Of a stretch of DNA of 64,000 nucleotides, positions 23,701 through 33,709 are shown one piece after another. The notes beneath the pieces were generated by a model. It saw only the letters and a list, made by a program, of their open reading frames with translations, was not told where the DNA came from and searched no databases. The stretch spans positions 620,001 through 684,000 of the forward strand of contig RBKR01000023.1 of assembly GCA_004835665.1 (NCBI GenBank), given 5' to 3'. This DNA is from Phoma sp. XZ068 (lineage: Eukaryota > Ascomycota > Dothideomycetes > Pleosporales > Didymellaceae). The first letter of the stretch is position 1, and each line of letters opens with the position of its first letter. The position numbers were made by a program, and so were the translations under genes.

Positions 23701-23958
23701 GCTCCTTCTGGACCCCCACCACGTGCGCCCAAGCCGAAAGCCCTGCAGACAGGCGGATCAGCGAATCCACCTTCGCCTACTAAACCTGCTTCGATACGGA
23801 GTATCAATGTGAAGGAGAAGCCGCTCCCAGCCATAGCGGGCGATGCAGCAGGCGGGGACGAGTGGGACGTGGATGCGTTTAGTAAGCGCTATCCGAGCCT
23901 GAGCGGGCTGGAGATGGTTGAGACGGAGATCCCAAAGCGCAACGTTAGAGATGTGTAG
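20742..23958 (+). CDS. Ark1/Prk1-family serine/threonine kinase
   Basis: Three exons (20742-21648, 21696-21793, 21841-23958) encode 1040 aa. Kinases of this NAK group phosphorylate endocytic coat proteins and regulate actin patch dynamics. The kinase domain spans ~42-330: glycine loop LSEGGFAHVYLV, HRD motif LLHRDLKVENVLI, metal-binding CDFGST and APE-region YRSPEMIDVY. The second exon completes the C-lobe with PQQRPNIYQVV. The rest (about 700 aa) is disordered, Ser/Pro-rich, with proline clusters near the end (RPTLPPPATS, PSGPPPRAPKPK) of the SH3-binding type seen in Ark1/Prk1. The conserved C-terminal block DEWDVDAFSKRYPSLSGLE is typical of the fungal orthologues. Confidence 0.93.
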
Positions 23959-24367
23959 ATGTTGATATATTTCGCTCGGACTACCCATTTCTATGAGCCG
24001 TCGTCGTTAGTTATTGGCGATCTATTGTATCTTGTCGATGGTAGATGTAGAATAGGTATGCACCTCGACGGTAGGCGTCGATAGTCGGTCCAGTAACTAC
24101 ATATGAACGCAAGCACAACGTCCCATATGTTATGCAATATCTACAACAGACATTTAAGTCTTACCAGATTGGTTGATCAGTGTTTGTGACCGTGCATGGT
24201 GAAGTCAACCGCCCGCGCCAAGATTTACGGTAGCGCTCGGACCACTCGCTTCAGCGCTAGCCGCTCCCACGACGGCCGGCAATTTTCGTCGAACTTTCGA
24301 AGGAATACTCTTTTCTCTCTATCTACACCAACACTCTTCGAGGAACCCCGATAGATCAATAGCAATC
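23959..24367. other. Intergenic region upstream of RPS12
   Basis: 409 bp with the 3' flank of the kinase gene and the RPS12 promoter/leader. A pyrimidine-rich CTTTTCTCTCTATC tract just before the RPS12 ATG is typical of ribosomal-protein gene leaders. Confidence 0.4.
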
Positions 24368-25009
24368 ATGGTACGGCTCACCACACCAATGCGAAGCTGC
24401 ATGCACCTGCGATATATGGCAAAGCGCACGAAGCGCTCATGCCCCGCGATGCACTGACGCTTCCTCCATGCCCGACCAAGTCACTAACACCACGCAGTCG
24501 GACGGAGAAGACGATACCAAGTCCCAGGTTTCCGCGGCCGCCGAGGTCGAAGTCAGCGCCGATGCCTCCACCGGCAAGGGCCAGATGTCCGTCCTTGAGG
24601 CTCTCAAGGGCGTGCTGAAGCTCGCGCTCATCCACGACGGTCTTGCCCGCGGTCTCCGCGAGGCCTCCAAGGCCCTCGACCGCCGCCAGGCTCACATGTG
24701 CGTCCTCAACGAGGCTTGCGAGGAGGAGGCCTACAAGAAGCTCGTTGTTGCGCTCTGCTCTGAGCACAAGATCCCTCTCATCAAGGTCCCCGATGGCAAG
24801 CAGCTCGGCGAGTGGGCCGGTCTCTGTACGTCACCACATACGAACCTGTATAGATGAAGGAAAAATTACTAATACAATCTACAGGCCAGATTGACCGTGA
24901 GGGCAACCCCCGCAAGGTCGTCAACTGCTCTTGCGTCGTCGTCAAGGACTGGGGTGAGGAGTCGCAGGAGCGCTCCATCCTCCTCAACTACTTCCAGACC
25001 GAGCAGTAA
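24368..25009 (+). CDS. RPS12: 40S ribosomal protein S12 (eS12)
   Basis: Three exons (24368-24370, 24498-24825, 24885-25009) encode 151 aa. It is an eukaryote-specific small-subunit protein located at the beak of the 40S head. The conserved block VLEALKGVLKLALIHDGLAR is followed by REASKALDRRQAHMC and CVVVKDWGEESQERSILL near the end. The first exon is the ATG alone: a 127-nt intron separates it from the serine codon 2. It has a CTAAC branch site 11 nt before its acceptor. The second intron (59 nt) splits the cysteine codon in GLCQIDREGN. An intron at the start codon is common in ribosomal-protein genes. Confidence 0.96.
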
Positions 25010-25774
25010 GCGTGTCGCACTCGTCCGAGTGTGAGACGCCTTACAACGCCCCGCTATATCGACGACCAAGGACCTCGTTTCGCTCGCGGCACATCTTGAC
25101 TGATGGGTTGCGGTTGCGTGAAGTGTTGGAATATGGAAGGCTTTGTGAAGGGTTGCAAAGGAAGATAGAAAGTCACGATTGCCACGGCATTGACGAGGAA
25201 TGGACTGATGAAACCAATCTCGCTACTGTGCTTGTGATGTTTCCGATACACTAACCCGCTGCATGTATGACGTACCCTTATGGACTATTCACATTCATTC
25301 TAGTCATGACGGTTCGCACAACCGTTTCCCTGAAGCATTGTCCGTACGGGTCCACTATCACCCTACCAAGTCCCGCTTGACTACCACACGTTGCTCTTAA
25401 TACCCCACTCGTACAATCCAATACAGCTCCTCGCCCCGAACACTCCCTCTACGCTCGCATGTAAATACACTCAGTCATGCCTACTACCGTCCACGCCTAC
25501 AGAGAGCCAGGAACGTCCAATCTCATCGCCTTCTCGAAAGCAGAGTGCATTCGAGGTGTACACTATAGATAAAGTAAGATCTTTCCGGACAACGGTGGAC
25601 AAGAGTGAGGGATGATCGGGGTGACGACCAATTCTAGTCATGCAGACATGTCATCACGCGAAACAACTGTATCAAATAGAAGTACCAACCACAGGCGCAG
25701 GAGGAAACCTGTAACGACGTGGCAGTAAACCAACGACTACGCACGGGTATATTGCCTTACAAACAGGTATCTGC
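25010..25774. other. Convergent intergenic region
   Basis: 765 bp of 3' flanks of RPS12 and the Sec39 gene. I see nothing else in it. Confidence 0.4.
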
Positions 25775-28645
25775 CTACCTACTCTGATCACCAACCGGTT
25801 TAGCACCTACACACAATTAGCAAAACACTCATACAAACGTCAAGCTAGACTTACCCAACACCCAACCAAGCCCAGACTGCAACGCCCCAGTCGCCGTATT
25901 CGCAAGCATATCCCTCTTCCGAACGCGCTCCTCATGCCCATGCATACTATCCGAATCACTAAGGTCCATACTAACCCTTCCAGTGTCGCGCGACTCTGGT
26001 CTCGCCGGCTGCGCACCACCGCGCAGCGGGAACGCGGTCTTGGAGAACGCTGCTGCTGCGCCGCGAGCGACGTCGAATAGTCCCATTGGCGACTCTTCGA
26101 CTGCGCCGCGGCCGACTTCGCGGCGTGGCTGGACGGTGGGGATGGAGCCCATGTCGAAGGCGCCGGGGAGTTTGCGGTCGGCTGCGTCGTTGAAGCGCTG
26201 TTCGGCTTCTGTTTCTTGGGCTAGGAGGTCGGTCATTTCGGCTTCACATTGCTGCCAGACGTTGAGAACTTCTTCGAGGTGGTTGGGGGGTGCGATGAGG
26301 AGGGCTTGGGAGAGGAGTTCCATGCGTTGCTCGAGGCGGCGGAGTTCGGGGCGTGCGGCGGATGCGTGCGACCATGTTCCTGATGATGAGAGCGAGGGTT
26401 TGTAGCGCCCCGCGCGGAGAGCTGCGCGCCAGGCTACGTCTTCTGCATCGTCGACTTGCTTTGTGGAGGTGTGGGATTCGAACGAAAAGCGTTGCGATGA
26501 GGTCGACGCTGCTGGGGATGGGGTTGCGGCTGGGGTTAGGCGGTTTACCACGTACGAGTATGCGGTCTCAAAGTCGCCTTCTTCGAGAGCAGCGTCGATG
26601 GCCATACCAATCACCCGTCGTTCAGCAGCTACTTTCTTATTCTCAACTATTGTCGCATCGAGCGGGCCGGCGTCCTTGCTATTATCCATGATCGTTGATG
26701 GCATCGACACAACCAGATTTTGCCCTATAGAGATTAAATCGTCAAGCTTAGTATAGCTACCGAGGTTTTGCGAGAGCAGCTTTTGTATGAGTGACAACGG
26801 ATCTGAGCTGACCCTGATGCTAACTGGCTGAAATGGTACTCCATGCTGAAGGATGAGCGAATAGAAGGACATTGCATGCGTGGCTGAGAGCAATGCCTGT
26901 GCGCGCTGGAAGCGTGAAGATTTGGGGAAATGAGGAGCAAAGGCTGCAACAATCTCTGCGCAACGCTTCATGCCGCCTCTATTGCGGTTGCCATTACTAG
27001 CATTGTCGTAATGATTCAGAGCTGCGGACAGCACAACCTTCTCTACCTCAGAGTGTAAAAGGGGGTGTTCGCCAAAGGCTGGCTTGACGTAGATTTGCAC
27101 CGCAAGAGGGAAGTGACTGCCCTCGATGAGCGACTTCAGGATCTCCGTCTCGATCGTCGTCTTCTCTAGTGTACCCAAAATGCCCTGACCGTGGCGATCA
27201 TTGTCGTGCGTATCTGTACCCCAGTTCCACAACCAGAGCAGTTTGGATCTGATGGTCCGCCACTGATCACTGTCTCTCTTGGGGCCGCTGCTTAATGTGT
27301 GAAGTACCTTCTGAAGCAGCGAAGATTGCTCGGAATAGTCATCCCGTAACGACATTTTGGCGACAGTTTGTGGTGAGACGGGGTGTTGTAGGGTTGAGAG
27401 GACACAGGCCGAGAAGAGTACCAACTCAATGATCCGGAATGTGCCTTGCTCTGGTTTTGTGATGCTATTATCAGATGCGAGGAGTCGTTCTTCCTGGATC
27501 AATGACGAGGTTGCATCTTGCAGTATCGGTATCTTAAGGTCATATGATGGGAGTGCCTCGACCCCAATTGATAGATCCGGTGGTGGATCGAAGTGGAGAA
27601 GGTCACATATCCGTGTGAGCAGTGCGTGGGCGGTTTGCAGTGTGGCGACGTCGCTCCCATCAACCAGGTATAGGCATGACAGCGCTGTCTGCGCGTATTT
27701 CATCTCCAAGCGGCGTTGTGTTTCCTCGTCCACATAATCACGGCCTTCTTCAAAGCCACCCAAGTCCATGTCCTCAGGTCCGTCCCATTCGGATATGGCG
27801 GCAGTGATCAGAGGAAGGTCCTCTTTCGAAGTGTGTAAGAGCCACTGGAACAACGCATCCCAATCATTTGACTCTTGTGCTGGCTCCTCTGCTCGTGATG
27901 CCCTGCGGGTCTCATTTGAGATCTTGCGCCTTTTCCGGTCGCTGGCTCCGCATATCCATGGAGACACGATACCCCTCAGATCCCTTGCTGCATGCTGTGT
28001 GTCTGCTCCAGCTTTCCTGGCAGCGCGAAGATTCGAGAAATTGAAATCCAGCGCGCTTTTCCCTCTCAGACTTGCGAACTCGTCGAGGGACGACGCGGTG
28101 CCCTGTGGGTAGTACTCGTAGCTCAGGCGGAGCAGCGGTAGAACGGTCGAGATGAACCATGTTCGAAGGTATTCTGAGTGGCTCAGGAAGGGGACGATGA
28201 GTTGCGGTACGAGGTCGAGCAGGCCAGTCTGCGAATCGATGCGGTGGGCGCGGTGAATAAGGAAGTGGCTAAAAGGGTCGAGCTCGAGCTCTGCATCGTA
28301 CTGGGGGTGCACCAGCGGGAGCAGTTCGATTTCCCTCCTCCTCTTCTTTGCCTGCGATTTCGAGAGCGCCTCGACCGCAGCGATGTCCAAGTGCGCAGCG
28401 GGGTCGTCCCCAGGTTGCCGTGAGCCAGTCGCAAGCTCATTCAGAAGTCCGATGTATGTGCTCGGCTCTGCGCCTTCAGGTAGAAATGTGAGGAGGACAT
28501 TCAACACCAGGCCAACCGGCAGTTCGGACTCGCGCAGTGCTGTCAATGCGCGTAGAGCGTCGATGTTCGATTCGGTGGCATATTGGACGGCAAGCAGCAA
28601 GCACTGCAGTTCGGAGAGCTTCTGCAGCCTCTGGAGGACGGACAT
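25775..28645 (-). CDS. Sec39-domain protein (Dsl1 tethering complex / NBAS type)
   Basis: Two exons, 25855-28645 and 25775-25806, encode 940 aa. Sec39/Dsl3 belongs to the Dsl1 complex that tethers Golgi-derived COPI vesicles at the ER. The N-terminal region CLLLAVQYATESNIDALRAL with VLLTFLPEGAEPSTYIGLL matches the Sec39 family start, and the whole protein is alpha-helical. I predict a 48-nt intron (GTAAGT donor, GCTAAT branch) that replaces eight residues by the tail AKPVGDQSR. The longer frame starts at TTG with stops upstream and no ATG; ATG 28645 places the start a few residues before the conserved block. An unseen 5' exon is possible. Confidence 0.82.
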
Positions 28646-29148
28646 ATTCTCCAAGACCAGGCGAGAGCTACTGTCAGCTGTCTGTGCGGCTACACATAGC
28701 CGTTGGGGAATGTCCGCGAACAATAGAGGCCACGCTACGTCAGTCTTGGCGATCTGGCGGTCTCGGGAGTCTTCAGCCAAACTCCGCCAACCTTCACCTC
28801 CACTCTCAGCCCCCGCCGTCTGACGACAGCTGCATCTCGAGGAATGCTGACTGTGCGCTGTCTACCATGCACAATGCACACCAAACACCAATTAGGGAAG
28901 ATGCTACTCCTCAATCAAAGACAATCACGTGTATTCATCAATTGAGGTGTTGGAACCCTAGTCTGATCCTTGCACTCCTACTATTTCCAGTCTGCTAGTG
29001 CGATCTAGTGTCTCAGCCTTCATGGCGTTCGCGTCTCAAGCGAGATGGCTGCTGAACCGTTGCGCAATTGGGTTCCGTTGTTACGATGTGTGGCAGAGCC
29101 GCAAGCTGAAAGTCAGCTTAGGGCGGGGTTCCGCGTCTGTCCTCCACT
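28646..29148. other. Divergent intergenic region, sec39 / fasciclin gene
   Basis: About 500 bp containing the Sec39 5' region (in-frame open sequence without ATG up to about 28780) and distal promoter of the fasciclin gene, with a GGGCGGGG run at 29121-29128. Confidence 0.4.
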
Positions 29149-29154
29149 ATAAGG
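29149..29154 (+). promoter_or_regulatory. TATA-like element of the fasciclin gene
   Basis: TATAAG lies 130 bp upstream of the start codon. A G-rich GGGCGGGGTT element, which could serve a C2H2 factor such as CreA, precedes it by about 20 bp. Confidence 0.4.
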
Positions 29155-29278
29155 TCTATTCCTTCTCATATCTTGCTGTCAGCATTTTGTAATACTTGAC
29201 ACTCTCATACTCTGTTCTTAACAACGATACCCTTTTACACGCCCAATTACCACCGCATTCCCGATTTAATTCATCATT

Positions 29279-30546
29279 ATGCTACGCCATCTCTTACTTC
29301 TGGCAACAGCGCTGGGTGGTACACATGCACAGACTCTTCTCGAGGCTCTATCAAAGGTTCCCGAGCTTTCCAACTTCACAACATACTACCAGAACAATGA
29401 AGCTTTCGCCGCCGCCTACTTTGGCAATGAATCAACCTACCCGATTACATTCCTAGCCCCAAGCAACGATGCTTTCACAGCATACTATGTGAAGAACCAA
29501 GTCTCCCTGTTTGACGTTGGACCAGAGACCCTATTACAGCTATTGCAGTACCATACCCTCGTGTCAAACTTGAAAAGAGACAATTTTACGAGGAGCGGTT
29601 CAACAGGAATTACAGCACCGACCCTGTTGAAAGACTCTCCGAACAACAATCGAACCACTGGAGCAAGTTTGGCAGCCAAGTTTGGTGGCCTTGAGAAAGC
29701 CAGCGGCCAGGTCGTGTTCATTCAGAGCGCTGGTGAAGCGTCTGCTCCCAATCGGTTTAAGCTCATGAGTCGACAATCGTCCGAGCCCCAAAATGCAGGT
29801 GTACGCTCAGGTCTCGCATCAACCGTCAACCTACACACTTTGGATGCCAATCAGGGTACCTGGGATGGAGGTAGCTTCCATGTTGTCGATGGCTTGCTCA
29901 CACTGCCAACTACCTGCGCAAGGACGGTCCGTACAGCAGGCCTCGCGAGCCTTGACAACGCCATGAATCGTACGTCGCTCTGGCGAACCCTTGATGGCAC
30001 GAAGAACGTCACATGTTTGGGTCCAAGCAATGCAGCCTTCCAAGCCGCAGGGAACGCCGATGCTGCCCTTAATGAAACAGCTCTGAGAGCCGCGATACTG
30101 TACCATACTTTGCCGGAAGTGACGTACAGTGACTTCCTCGTCGATGGACAGGAATTCAAAAGCCTGCAAAATGGAACTGTCCGCGTGCGTGTCGACGAGG
30201 ACGGCAGCGGCAATAGGACCATTTGGTTCAACAATGCCAAGGTTATCAACGCAAATGTTTTGTAAGTCCCAGACACGACGAACTCGCTTGCTCCTTTCTA
30301 CTAACATGGGCGAATAGGACTCACAACGGGCTTATCCACATTCTCGACGCTGTCATGATCCCATTAGAGCAGTTGAACTCTACAAATCCAACCGCATCTG
30401 GGACGTCCTCAAGACCGTCATCGACTGCAACAAACACAGGAAGTCCTTCGGCAGTCACTTCAAGCGCTGCTGCTCCCTTTGCGAAAGCAGTGGGATTCGA
30501 TTGGGCACTATGGCCGTTGGGTACCGCTCTGCTAGCTTTCCTTTAG
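29279..30546 (+). CDS. Secreted/GPI-type protein with two fasciclin (FAS1) domains
   Basis: Two exons, 29279-30261 and 30318-30546, encode 403 aa. A signal peptide (MLRHLLLLATALGGTHA) is followed by FAS1 domain 1 (about 18-215, with TFLAPSNDAF and LQYHTLV) and FAS1 domain 2 (about 220-375, with TCLGPSNAAF, LYHTLPEV and the terminal IHILDAVMIP). A Ser/Thr-rich stalk and a short hydrophobic C-terminus (WALWPLGTALLAFL) suggest GPI anchoring. Several NxS/T sites are present. FAS1 proteins mediate cell-surface adhesion. The 56-nt intron splits the leucine codon before THNGLIHI; without it the second FAS1 domain would be cut short. Confidence 0.9.
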
Positions 30547-31270
30547 AGTCTACAATCATTCCTTATCACTAATGTATTTTTTTATTGGTAGCAGACTGAT
30601 ACCCTTTCCCTTGCGGTTACTTTGTGACCCATTCAAAAGCTTCTTCAGAACTTATGAAATCTAAATGACAGAGCATACTCCAACTTCTACTGTCCGCCAC
30701 GTCAATGTCACATGAAAACCTCATATACGCTCGCCTTGTCGAACGTTATCACATGTAGCTGTCCCTCACTCTGCCTGTTGGTGAGGTGGAATTGTCTTTA
30801 GAATTGTATTACGAGCTGTTAGTCCAACCGAGCAAGGAAACGAATATCATGTACTTTTAGAGCTGTTTTTCGAGGTGCAACGCGAAATCCTTTAATGCAG
30901 CATTAGAGAAACGATAATGGACGTCGAGCGTAAAGCTTAAATAAGGAAATGAAAGTGCACCCATAACTCTACTCGGTCTTTAAGCAAGTCAGAATTTCCA
31001 ACCTACCAGGCACAGGACGTATGTCATCTCGCTCCTTTGGAAGTGACATGGTTTGTTAAAGATTCACGTGACCTGGCGTTTCCCGCTAAAAATCCACGCG
31101 ATCTGCACCTTCAAGCTACCATATCTGCACTTCAAACGTCACTTGCTCCATCTGCCATCTAACTTCAATTCAATTCTCTTCTTTGTACCAACACATTTTG
31201 TAGCATGTTCGACTCCTTACACTTTGTTCTGTAGAAGTCCAGCTTCTCACATTTTGCATCTTAGCGCGCC
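30547..31270. other. Intergenic region
   Basis: 724 bp between two genes on the same strand. AT-rich in its left half. I see no gene or RNA. Confidence 0.4.
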
Positions 31271-32653
31271 ATGGTTTTCTTCACCGCAGTCTCGTGCTCT
31301 ACCACGAGATGCATACCCAGATGTGGAACACAATTATTCCGATCGCAACTTGCACTGTCGAATCAACATGTCGTTCTGCCGTTTGCTGCTCGCTTCAAAT
31401 CGGCTTCAGCACGACGACCCCCGTCTAAGCCAGCTAAACCTGCGTCCAAACCAGTAACATCCAAACCTACAGCACTGGACAATTCAACTGTACGGAGAAA
31501 AAGCAGTCCCCAAGTCGACTCGGCAAGAAAAGCATCGCTTTTGCTGAACGCATTGCGAAAATCCAACCAGCCCACGGCAGCTACTCCTGTAGCGAATTCC
31601 GCTCAGAAGGCAGTGCCAACGCCTAAGGTTGTTTCGGCCAATCCGTCAAGCCCCAGGGATTTCATGAAAGGAATAAGACAAGCGCATAACAAAGGTCCTG
31701 AAGATGAAGTGACGATTACGATTGATGCGAAAGAAGAGGCTATTCAACGGCGTATCGTCTTCATGAGGAGGAAACTCCTGTGGCCTGGAATCTGGACCTT
31801 ACTTGCACTGGCTGGCACATACGGTACGCTCGCATACCTAGATGTGAAGGCAGGCGTACCAGCCTCCGATGGCAGCCATCTCCCCGAACGCGCGCAGCTA
31901 CCTCAAACCTGGTACTTGACCCCTACCGTCATTCGCGAAGGCATCAAGGCTGGTTGGAACGAACTCGACAATCTCACCATCGGCATTGTCGTTGCGACTG
32001 TCGCCATTCACCTTCTCAAGAGGTCTCCGCTCCCGATCTGGGAGAAACTCATCCATATCACTGGCGAGCAGAAATGGACGGCCTTCACATATACTTTCGT
32101 CAATGCGAGTTGGTCGCACGCCGTCCAAAATATGTGTGTACTCGCATGGTTTTTGCCAGGTGTCGTGCGCTACTTTGATGGCGATCTGTACCACACATCA
32201 GCACTCCTCGTCAGCGTTCCACTCATCACAAGCTATCTCGCGCACTTTGCGTATCGTTTCAACCTTGCGAGTGGTCTGGTTTTGAATTTGGGTGCCAGCG
32301 GTGCTATTGCCGCTGCTTTTGGTGTTTACAGCGTGGCATATGCCAACGAGAAAGTGTGGTTGCCTCCAAGTCTGGCATTCAGACTTGATGCGATGTACTG
32401 GGGCATGTTTTTCGTTGCTTTCCAGGTGTTCAGTATGCTACAGGCTCCAAAGGGTGGCAATAGACCGGCATATCTGGTAAGTTGTGCAATGATTATGCTG
32501 TGCAAATATTATACTAACATCACATAGGTTCATTTGGCCAGTTACGGGCTCGGCGCAGCATATGCGTACTTTGACTTGAAACATCATCTCTGGATACCCT
32601 TAGTTTCAGAGATCTCGAGTACTCAAAAGTCGAAGACTGAGGCTGAAGAGTAA
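31271..32653 (+). CDS. Rhomboid serine protease, probably mitochondrial (Pcp1/PARL-like)
   Basis: Two exons, 31271-32476 and 32528-32653, encode 443 aa. The N-terminus is rich in Arg/Ser and poor in acid, consistent with a mitochondrial presequence. One transmembrane segment (~175) precedes the rhomboid core. Core motifs: WSHAVQNM (the H-xxx-N pair), LGASGAIAAAFG with the catalytic serine in GASG, and VHLASYGLG with the catalytic histidine. The histidine lies in the second exon, so the 51-nt intron is required for an active enzyme. Inner-membrane rhomboids process dynamin-like and peroxidase precursors. The 1+6 helix topology fits the mitochondrial class; localisation is inferred. Confidence 0.87.
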
Positions 32654-33161
32654 TATAGCTGCTATTGCAGCTACAATGTAACATTATGTACCTAATAGTG
32701 CCAATTGATGGCTTGAGGCGGCCAGTAGATTCAGCTACAATATCACAACTATAATATGCGGAAACCACCACATCACCATTTGCTCTGCTCTGCGTCATAT
32801 ATCACCCGATCGGTCTTCTACATTCTAGAACTCGCTTCAAGTTTGCTGTCGGCTCTCGGCACACCTGATTTGAAGGTTTCCTGTTCCTATCCGCGAATCC
32901 CGGAAATCGGAAGTTCGGCCGTCTTGGGACACAAAGACGACGCAATCCCCAACGACGTCATACGCCGAACTATCCACCAGATACAATAAACACCCAGTCA
33001 GCCCTGGCACTTGTAGTCATTCCATTTTTTGTCGCTAAGGCTAATCAACCTACTGTTTCAAGGCGCATTTGCAGCAAGTACCGGAACGCTAGCATCATCC
33101 AACACAACCAAACTGCATCCATAATAAAGATCACCCATCGAGCGACCTTCGAGCTTCCAAA
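32654..33161. other. Intergenic region upstream of pmp3
   Basis: 508 bp with the 3' flank of the rhomboid gene and the pmp3 promoter/leader. Nothing specific recognised. Confidence 0.4.
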
Positions 33162-33512
33162 ATGTCAGGAGCTAAGCAACCGTCCAGCACTGTGCGTGTT
33201 CAAACTTCCAACTGCCGAGGCGTTGCTAACCCTTGAACAGGGCACCGTCTGCCTCTACTTCATCGCCATTTTCCTGCCTTTCCTACCCGTTTTGATCCGA
33301 AGGGGTTGCAGCGCGGATCTACTCATCAATATCTGTCTTGATATTCTTGGCTGGATTCCTGGTGGTATGTTTCCCGCATCTGCTAAGCACAACCTGTTTC
33401 TTTTGTGTTCATGACAAGCTAACTGCTGGCAGTGTTGCATTCTTGGTACATTATCAGCAAGACTGAGCGAAACCCCGGAAGCATGGGTAGACCAGATGGG
33501 CGGCGGTATTAA
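33162..33512 (+). CDS. pmp3: Plasma membrane proteolipid 3 (Pmp3/RCI2 family)
   Basis: Three exons (33162-33191, 33241-33364, 33433-33512) encode 77 aa. No single open frame shows this gene; it appears only after splicing. Two hydrophobic helices (CLYFIAIFLPFLPVLIRRGC and LLINICLDILGWIPGVLHSWY) are joined by a short basic loop, the hallmark of the Pmp3/UPF0057 family. The tail is polar. Pmp3 proteins modulate plasma-membrane potential and phosphoinositide/ion tolerance and are stress-regulated. Both introns have good branch sites (GCTAAC; GCTAAG and GCTAAC). Confidence 0.93.
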
Positions 33513-33709
33513 GGTTGTTCATATCAAAAGGTGGGATGAAGTAATGGGATGGGAAATGAAGAATGGCAGTAAATCGAGCAGTCTTTGAACCAATCGGCGT
33601 ATACATTATAAAATCTATATTTTTCCAGTAAAGACGATGAAAAAAAAGAAAGGCATCATTGTGGACAACACCACGGGTATATCGCCATCAAACTAAGGAA
33701 CAGGAACTC

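Noticed and set aside
26465..26480. tRNA B-box-like GGATTCGAACG
   Set aside because: Lies inside the Sec39 coding exon and no cloverleaf can be built around it.
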